Below, piece by piece: positions 7,335 to 10,970 of a stretch of DNA of 10,970 nt. The notes beneath the pieces are model-generated. The model made no database searches. It worked only from the letters and a program-made list of their open reading frames with translations, and was not told the origin of the DNA. The stretch's first letter is position 1; each line of letters begins with the position of its first letter. A program made the translations under genes and the position numbers. The DNA is from Clostridium sp. (lineage in GTDB: Bacteria > Bacillota > Clostridia > Clostridiales > Clostridiaceae): positions 1 through 10,970 of the forward strand of contig JAAZGI010000384.1 in the NCBI GenBank assembly GCA_012511315.1. The letters run 5' to 3'.

Positions 7335-7402
7335 TTTTCTTTATAGTCTAGTTTTCTTTATAGTCTATTTTTCTTTATAAGTGTACTCTTCTTTATACTT
7401 TT
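7335..7402 (-). repeat. Four tandem ~17-bp repeats, possible stacked promoters of the alaX-nif-thiI chain
   Basis: The 9-mer TTCTTTATA (plus strand) occurs at 7337, 7354, 7371 and 7389, i.e. every 17, 17 and 18 bp; the first two full units (7335-7351, 7352-7368) differ by one base. A degenerate TTCTTATA stands at 7321. Read on the minus strand, each unit contains TATAAA, a -10-like hexamer, and the units at 7352-7385 contain TAGACT or TACACT, weak -35-like hexamers. Each -35-like element lies 16-17 bp before the TATAAA of the following unit, a normal promoter spacing. The last TATAAA (7345-7340) is about 50 nt before the alaX ATG. Promoter activity is inferred; the repeat itself is plain in the sequence. 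Confidence 0.7.
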
Positions 7403-7455
7403 AAAGATTTAACCCATTGGATGGTTGATTTTACGTTTAGGATTTAATTAAAGTT

Positions 7456-8265
7456 TTATTCCGAGTCCCTATGTGAATCCAACACCCCTTGTTTAGCTAG
7501 TTCATCCGCCAAATCATTAAAGGGGTCACCGGAATGACCTTTTACTTTTTTAAATACTAGTTCCAGCTTGCTTTGAATGTTTTTCGTGAATTCATGATAA
7601 CCACGAGTTAGGTCATTGTTTCGCTTCCAGGTGCCCTTGGCCCAACTTTCAATCCCCTGGTAGTCAAAATGCAGGACTAGTTTGTGGGCCCCTACACTAA
7701 GAGCATATTCCATCGCTTTCACAGCACCTAATACCTCTCCTGCAACATTCCGCATGGTAACATACTCGGGTCTGCGACCATATCCTGAAAAAGTTTTTAG
7801 CACTTCACCTCGGGCCACAATCACAACACCATAACCATAGGCATCGTAGCCTTGGCGAAAGGAGCCATCTACATAGGCATATACCGTCTCACTCATTTTG
7901 GCCTGACCCTTTGTAAGTTCATCTGCATTAAACTCTAACCCAGCCTCGTCGGTAACTAAGCCGTTAGTTATTTGCTTTAAAGTCTTTTTCTTTTGGGCTT
8001 CTATATCCACTTCTTTATTCTCATGTTTATTCTCTTGTTTTTTAATTTTCGTTTTCACCTCAGGGGGTGATTCATTATAAAACAGTTGAATGTCAGTTTC
8101 CGAAACATTTAGTTCCAGCAGAAACTCCCGGGCCTGTTCCAACCCGGGAAATGATTTATATTTAACTCCGGATACGCCTTTAACGTTTCCTTCTGTTTGA
8201 TTCCAATTTGTGTAAACGCCTGAACCTTCTTTTCCAAAGGCCACTGCATAATATTTTTTTGCCAT
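7456..8265 (-). CDS. rnhA: Ribonuclease HI with N-terminal hybrid-binding (viroplasmin-like) domain
   Basis: A 269-aa enzyme that cuts the RNA strand of RNA:DNA hybrids. Residues 1-50 form the RNase H1 N-terminal/Cauli_VI domain (KKYYAVAFGKEGSGVYTNW, then VKYKSFPGLEQAREFL), which binds hybrid duplex in eukaryotic and some bacterial RNases H1. Residues 65-120 are a charged, Lys/Glu-rich linker. The catalytic domain at 127-262 shows the carboxylates Asp133 (YVDGSF), Glu177 (AGEVLG), Asp201 (LHFDYQG) and Asp254 (NDLADELA), with the catalytic-loop His244 in VKGHSGD. The ATG follows AGAGGG by 3 nt. The gene begins only 15 nt after the T-run of an intrinsic terminator and ends before the repeat-bearing spacer, so it appears to be a single-gene unit. 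Confidence 0.95.
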   Translation of the reverse strand: MAKKYYAVAFGKEGSGVYTNWNQTEGNVKGVSGVKYKSFPGLEQAREFLLELNVSETDIQLFYNESPPEVKTKIKKQENKHENKEVDIEAQKKKTLKQITNGLVTDEAGLEFNADELTKGQAKMSETVYAYVDGSFRQGYDAYGYGVVIVARGEVLKTFSGYGRRPEYVTMRNVAGEVLGAVKAMEYALSVGAHKLVLHFDYQGIESWAKGTWKRNNDLTRGYHEFTKNIQSKLELVFKKVKGHSGDPFNDLADELAKQGVLDSHRDSE

Positions 8266-8280
8266 ATTCCCTCTTCTACG

Positions 8281-8307
8281 AAAAAGGCATCCTGGCTAGG
8301 GATGCCT
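8281..8307 (-). terminator. Intrinsic terminator after the rhomboid/DUF1232 pair, in the rnhA leader
   Basis: On the minus strand AGGCATCC (8307-8300) pairs perfectly with GGATGCCT (8292-8285) around a 7-nt loop, followed at once by TTTTT (8285-8281). It lies 50 bp past the DUF1232 stop and just before the rnhA ribosome site. An alternative short hairpin, CTAGG (8309-8305) with CCTAG (8300-8296), would use the same 5' arm and so compete with the terminator. Confidence 0.85.
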
Positions 8308-8326
8308 AGTTGATTCAGTTTGTTAT

Positions 8327-8332
8327 ATTATA
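8327..8332 (-). promoter_or_regulatory. Consensus -10-like TATAAT ahead of rnhA
   Basis: The minus strand reads CATGTATAATATAAC; TATAAT spans 8332-8327, about 62 nt before the rnhA ATG. No convincing -35 hexamer is found 16-18 bp upstream. If used, transcripts would start near 8320 and pass through the terminator at 8307-8281 before reaching rnhA. Confidence 0.4.
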
Positions 8333-8356
8333 CATGAAAACCAGATTGAAATTAGC

Positions 8357-9442
8357 CTAAACTTCAACTGTTATCGGAACAATTGGGTCTTTAAAGTACA
8401 AATCATCATCCTGATAGACTCCAAACTTTTCATCCAATTTCCCATCCACTAGATTATAGATTCGCTCAATATTAATTGATCCAGTGATTCCCATAATTTT
8501 ATCCACATTATCTTTTACAAATTTAAGGGTTTTTAAGTCCCCAGACCAATGTTCGACAACAATCGGTAACGGAATCCGATTGGTTAGATGGTTCACACCG
8601 AACACAAACAAAGCTAAATCGTCCATGGCACCAATCACGGGGATTTTGTCAGGGATAAGATCAATGGGTGATAGGAAATACCCAAGACTCAAGGCAATAA
8701 TCCACTTATCCTTTTTTAAAACTCGCTTATCCCGCAAGACTCTTACACCTAAGGCTAGTAGGTCTGGTAAGGCGGCGATATATTCATAATGTTTTTGATA
8801 ATCTAAGGGAACTCGTCTTGAAAGATCACGACGTAACTTTGAATACTCATCTTCAATCGGTTCAATCGCTGCTAGATTTAAATTAAAAGCTTCCATTTCT
8901 CTTTCATGAATAATTGCCAACTGTTCTGCTTTTTTTTCAGCTTCTACCTGTTCAATGTCTTCTCGCTTTTTATCTTCTTGCATTGCTTTAACATCTGCTG
9001 AAATTCCAGAAACCTTTACGGCTAATAATCCATTTTCCATAATAATGTTGTCTATCATTACATGTACATGGGGGGCTTTTTGCAGCGCGGAATCCACATC
9101 CACTATAATATGGCCATCTTCATAGGTAATTCCCATGTCTGGTGCCTTTTTCATGGCTATCGACAAGCCACCTGATAATAAAGCGTTGGGAATTCCAACC
9201 TTCAATACTTGTATCTTTTCAATTTTAATGCGAATTACGTTGTTGGCAACTGACGCCACATGAACTCTTGCATAAAACGGGATGTCAATCACTTTATGGA
9301 AGTTTGCCGTTACTTCAATGGAGTTATTTTTAAACTCCACATTATTCACCGTCAAACCTTCCACTTCTACGAATTCTCGGATATTTTCCATTAAATCAGT
9401 TTCTGATAAAGTGGTTGTTACTGATGTTACTTTTGCACTCAT
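8357..9442 (-). CDS. DUF1232/YkvA-family protein with a long N-terminal beta-rich domain
   Basis: A 361-aa protein. The recognisable part is the DUF1232 (YkvA) core at about 240-285, with the signature YFLSPIDLIPD (255-265) followed by IGAMDDLAL; this motif usually sits in a short hydrophobic hairpin of small membrane proteins whose function is unknown. Here it is preceded by an unusual long part: a beta-rich region (about 26-147: VEVTANFHKV-like strands, IPFYARVHV, IIVDVDSAL, VHVMIDNIIMENG) and a charged helix, perhaps a coiled coil, at about 148-185. The N-terminal fold is not recognised; alternating strands around an amphipathic core could suit lipid or membrane contact, which is only a guess. 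The ribosome site GGAGG, about 10 nt upstream, lies within the last codons of the rhomboid gene, so the two are coupled. The intrinsic terminator follows. Confidence 0.8.
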   Translation of the reverse strand: MSAKVTSVTTTLSETDLMENIREFVEVEGLTVNNVEFKNNSIEVTANFHKVIDIPFYARVHVASVANNVIRIKIEKIQVLKVGIPNALLSGGLSIAMKKAPDMGITYEDGHIIVDVDSALQKAPHVHVMIDNIIMENGLLAVKVSGISADVKAMQEDKKREDIEQVEAEKKAEQLAIIHEREMEAFNLNLAAIEPIEDEYSKLRRDLSRRVPLDYQKHYEYIAALPDLLALGVRVLRDKRVLKKDKWIIALSLGYFLSPIDLIPDKIPVIGAMDDLALFVFGVNHLTNRIPLPIVVEHWSGDLKTLKFVKDNVDKIMGITGSINIERIYNLVDGKLDEKFGVYQDDDLYFKDPIVPITVEV

Positions 9443-9446
9443 ATTT

Positions 9447-10040
9447 CTACTTCCTCCTGCCTAGTTTGATAACAAATGATAATAAGAATCCACTAATTAG
9501 TCCGCCAAGATGGCCAAAGTTATCGATATTCGAGCCGGGTTGAAAACCCCACGCCAAGTTTATACCGGCAATTATGACTAAATTCATCAAAGCTCCACTC
9601 CGAAACATTTCGCGGTAACGCATGACATAACCAATGAGAGCACCTAGTAGGCCAAAAATTGCCCCTGAAGCACCGACACTGACAATATCCCCCATCATTA
9701 AATGAGAAAGATATGAGCCACCCAGGCCAGCCACTAAGTATAAGGATATATATTTCCACTTCGACATCATTCGTTCCAAGTTGCTTCCCAGCGCATAAAG
9801 TGAATACATATTAAACGCTAAGTGCTGGAGATTTCCATGGAGAAACATTGCCGTAAAAAAGCGGTAATACTCACCTTCTAGTACCAAGGGTTTAAAGTTC
9901 CCGCCTAAAACAATTAGCACAATATAATTAATGCTGGTTGACTTTGATAACCAAGCCGAAAATAGAAATACAAGCACATTAATAACAATTAAAGTTGCTG
10001 TGATTTCCAATCCTTTGGTTTTTCTTTTAATTGCATTCAT
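9447..10040 (-). CDS. Rhomboid-family intramembrane serine protease
   Basis: A 197-aa polytopic membrane protein of the basic six-helix rhomboid type, which cleaves transmembrane substrates within the bilayer. Family marks are the loop and helix-2 motif HGNLQHLAFNM (68-78; His73 and Asn77 contribute to the oxyanion region), the nucleophile Ser125 in GASGAIFG, and the helix-6 His177 in NFGHLGG, forming the Ser-His dyad. Hydrophobic segments lie near 13-30, 58-78, 95-115, 121-140, 150-165 and 178-192. The substrate is unknown. An in-frame TAA sits directly before the ATG, so the start cannot lie further upstream; AAGGAG is a rather distant 13-14 nt away, so initiation may be moderate. It is the first gene of a two-gene unit with the DUF1232 protein and diverges from the zinc transporter gene. 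Confidence 0.95.
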   Translation of the reverse strand: MNAIKRKTKGLEITATLIVINVLVFLFSAWLSKSTSINYIVLIVLGGNFKPLVLEGEYYRFFTAMFLHGNLQHLAFNMYSLYALGSNLERMMSKWKYISLYLVAGLGGSYLSHLMMGDIVSVGASGAIFGLLGALIGYVMRYREMFRSGALMNLVIIAGINLAWGFQPGSNIDNFGHLGGLISGFLLSFVIKLGRRK

Positions 10041-10062
10041 TTAAGTCTTTCTACTCCTTGCA

Positions 10063-10078
10063 GAACACTTTAGTGTTC
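10063..10078 (-). repeat. Hairpin upstream of the rhomboid ribosome site
   Basis: GAACACT (10063-10069) and AGTGTTC (10072-10078) are exact reverse complements with a 2-nt centre, so the RNA loop would open to 4 or more nt. In the minus-strand mRNA the stem ends 4 nt before AAGGAG. It could be an operator palindrome or a leader hairpin; no U-run follows, so it is not a terminator. Confidence 0.5.
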
Positions 10079-10105
10079 CTTCCCTTCTATAATAGTTCAA
10101 TCTGA

Positions 10106-10118
10106 CTGTTTAAAACAG
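10106..10118. repeat. Small palindrome CTGTTT-A-AAACAG
   Basis: A 6-1-6 perfect palindrome in the rhomboid upstream region. The size suits a dimeric repressor site, but no regulator can be named from it and short AT-rich palindromes arise by chance. Confidence 0.35.
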
Positions 10119-10231
10119 ATAAACCCTTTATATTTCGGATATTTGTAACACAATATTCAATTCTTTCCACTAAAAAGAGAATCGAACTCAATCTCTTTCC
10201 TAATTTTAATGGTCCATTCTGAAAATTGACT

Positions 10232-10279
10232 AAAAAAAACAGATTATTTCAAAAAAAACTATAAATAGCTATAAAAAAA
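10232..10279. other. Series of A-tracts upstream of the metal-transporter promoter
   Basis: Runs of 8, 8 and 7 adenines start at 10232, 10251 and 10273, about two helical turns apart. Such tracts bend DNA and, upstream of a -35, can act as UP elements for RNA polymerase. This is inference from composition and spacing. Confidence 0.45.
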
Positions 10280-10288
10280 TCTAATTCC

Positions 10289-10309
10289 AATTGCAAATGA
10301 TTTGCAATT
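10289..10309. promoter_or_regulatory. Perfect 21-bp palindrome, candidate Zur/Fur-family operator
   Basis: The site is a 10-1-10 perfect palindrome whose core is TGCAAAT-G-ATTTGCA, the 7-1-7 layout of Fur-family boxes (general pattern TGAnAATnATTnTCA). It covers the -35 of the plus-strand promoter that leads into a zinc-type ABC ATPase gene, the position expected for a zinc-responsive Zur repressor. The exact regulator is inferred from the neighbouring gene; another Fur-family member is possible. Confidence 0.75.
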
Positions 10310-10330
10310 TAACGTCAGGATGCCTATAAT
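10302..10330 (+). promoter_or_regulatory. Sigma-A type promoter of the metal-transporter gene
   Basis: TTGCAA (10302-10307) as -35 and a consensus TATAAT (10325-10330) as -10 are separated by exactly 17 bp, giving a start near 10337 and a leader of about 60 nt. The -35 lies inside the right arm of the palindrome, so operator binding would block polymerase. Confidence 0.75.
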
Positions 10331-10398
10331 TTCTAATATATTTAACATCGCTTACTTTATCGCTAAACACTACGAAAGAAAAGGAATGAAGGCAATCT

Positions 10399-10970
10399 AT
10401 GGAAATCAGAAATCTTGACTTCAACTACGAACCTGGATCACCTCTCTTGATCCACAATCTGAACTTAACCATCAAGCCTGGAATCTTCCTCTCAGTGCTA
10501 GGTGGAAACGGGTCAGCCAAATCTACACTGATCAAATTAATGTTGGGTCTGTTAAAGCCAGTGAAAGGTGAAATCAACCGGACATTAGAGAAGATTGGTT
10601 ATGTGCCTCAAAATAAAGATAAATTCAATATGCGCTTCCCTATTACCGTACGAGAGATGATGAAAATCCACATGGTGGGACGCTGCAAAGAAAAGCCAGA
10701 AAAATTTCTTGCCATGGTGGAAATGGAAACAGAAATCGACGCTCTATTCGGCGAATTATCCGGTGGTCAACAACAGCGTGTTTTGATCGCCCGGGCCATT
10801 GCAGGTTGTCCAGATCTCTTGATTTTGGATGAGCCCCTAACAGGAATTGATAGCCATTCCAAAGAAGTCATTCGGCATCTCCTTTTAAAACTTAACCGCG
10901 AAGGGCTGACGATTATCTCCATTGAGCATGATGTGGCCTTTGCTCTCCATCACTCCACTCATATTTTAAC
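10399..10970 (+). CDS. znuC: Zinc/manganese-type ABC transporter ATP-binding protein, partial (cut by window end)
   Basis: The first 190 residues of an ABC ATPase, open at the right edge. It begins MEIRNLDFNYEPGSPLL. The Walker A is GGNGSAKSTL (35-44), with Ala in place of the usual Gly before the Lys. The Q-loop is VPQNK, the signature motif is LSGGQQQR (120-127), the Walker B is LLILDEPLTGID, and the H-loop His is in IISIEHD. The gene order and the FNMRFPITVREMM segment after the Q-loop fit the metal (ZnuC/AdcC/MntB) family, which powers uptake of zinc or manganese through a membrane permease. Zinc is favoured because of the Fur/Zur-like palindrome over its promoter, but manganese cannot be excluded. 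ATG 10399 has GAAGG 6 nt upstream. Permease and binding-protein genes are expected beyond the window. Confidence 0.87.
   Translation, partial: MEIRNLDFNYEPGSPLLIHNLNLTIKPGIFLSVLGGNGSAKSTLIKLMLGLLKPVKGEINRTLEKIGYVPQNKDKFNMRFPITVREMMKIHMVGRCKEKPEKFLAMVEMETEIDALFGELSGGQQQRVLIARAIAGCPDLLILDEPLTGIDSHSKEVIRHLLLKLNREGLTIISIEHDVAFALHHSTHIL

Larger units (their letters stand above)
10041..10398. other. Divergent intergenic spacer between rhomboid and metal-transporter genes
   Basis: An AT-rich 358-bp gap without a supportable gene. From left to right it holds a hairpin next to the rhomboid ribosome site (10063-10078), a small palindrome (10106-10118), an imperfect hairpin AAAGAGA/TCTCTTT (10174-10198) followed on the minus strand by TTTTT, a run of A-tracts (10232-10279), the 21-bp palindrome (10289-10309) and the plus-strand promoter (10302-10330). 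For the rhomboid gene no strong promoter is evident; TTGCAA-17-TATAGC starting in the palindrome and TTGTGT-15-TATAAA (10153-10127) are weak candidates. Confidence 0.7.

Noticed and set aside
7335..7402. CRISPR array
   Set aside because: The units are contiguous 17-bp direct repeats without spacers, and no cas genes are nearby.
7309..7455. T-box or other tRNA-sensing leader ahead of alaX
   Set aside because: The spacer is only about 150 bp, with no T-box sequence, specifier stem or terminator; only the tandem repeats stand out.
8484..8789. 101-aa plus-strand open frame
   Set aside because: Antisense to the DUF1232 gene, with no domain signal; a by-product of the codon pattern on the other strand.
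9520..9759. 79-aa minus-strand frame inside the rhomboid gene
   Set aside because: Out-of-frame shadow of the rhomboid coding region, whose catalytic motifs are intact.
10174..10198. Hairpin AAAGAGA/TCTCTTT with T-run on the minus strand, as a terminator
   Set aside because: AT-rich stem with an 11-nt loop and no minus-strand gene upstream to terminate; recorded only as part of the spacer.
10386..10418. Ten-codon leader frame overlapping the znuC start
   Set aside because: Its ATG abuts the AAGGA with no spacer, so initiation is unlikely, and the peptide has no regulatory codon pattern.

Overview
The window looks like chromosomal DNA from a low-to-moderate GC Bacillota, most likely a Clostridia-type anaerobe. 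The evidence is AT-rich spacers, strong GGAGG-type ribosome binding sites, tightly overlapping genes, an adjacent cysteine desulfurase/ThiI pair, an RNase HI with an N-terminal hybrid-binding domain, and a zinc ABC transporter preceded by a Fur-family-like palindrome. Genus cannot be assigned from the sequence alone. I see no phage, transposon, CRISPR, rRNA or tRNA signal.

Layout: everything from about 1 to 10040 is coded on the minus strand, and the last 570 bases on the plus strand. Read in the direction of transcription, the minus strand holds three units. (1) Rhomboid protease (10040-9447) and a DUF1232/YkvA-type protein (9442-8357) are 4 bp apart and are followed by a clear intrinsic terminator (8307-8281). 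(2) RNase HI (8265-7456) starts only 15 nt after that terminator, with a TATAAT-like element in front of the terminator, so either read-through or attenuation is implied. (3) A nine-gene chain runs from 7290 to 129: alanyl-tRNA editing protein (AlaX type), cysteine desulfurase, ThiI, a 47-residue Cys-rich small protein (3847-3704), a membrane-anchored protein, a sugar-phosphate-isomerase-like TIM barrel, a GNAT acetyltransferase, a small membrane protein, and a hexapeptide acetyltransferase. Most junctions overlap or are only a few bases apart; the exception is 36 bp before the small membrane protein. A perfect inverted repeat at 1-30 lies beyond the last gene and may be the base of its terminator.

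The first half of the chain makes biochemical sense: the desulfurase would pass persulfide sulfur to ThiI for 4-thiouridine in tRNA, and AlaX hydrolyses mischarged Ser/Gly-tRNA(Ala). The later genes have no established link to tRNA biology. The most interesting item is the 47-aa protein with a C-x3-C-C motif, coupled by overlap both to thiI and to the membrane protein after it.

On the right, a 358-bp divergent spacer (10041-10398) separates the rhomboid gene from a plus-strand zinc/metal ABC ATPase (10399 to the window edge). It contains a perfect 21-bp palindrome overlapping the -35 of a good promoter, several A-tracts, and smaller hairpins near the rhomboid start.
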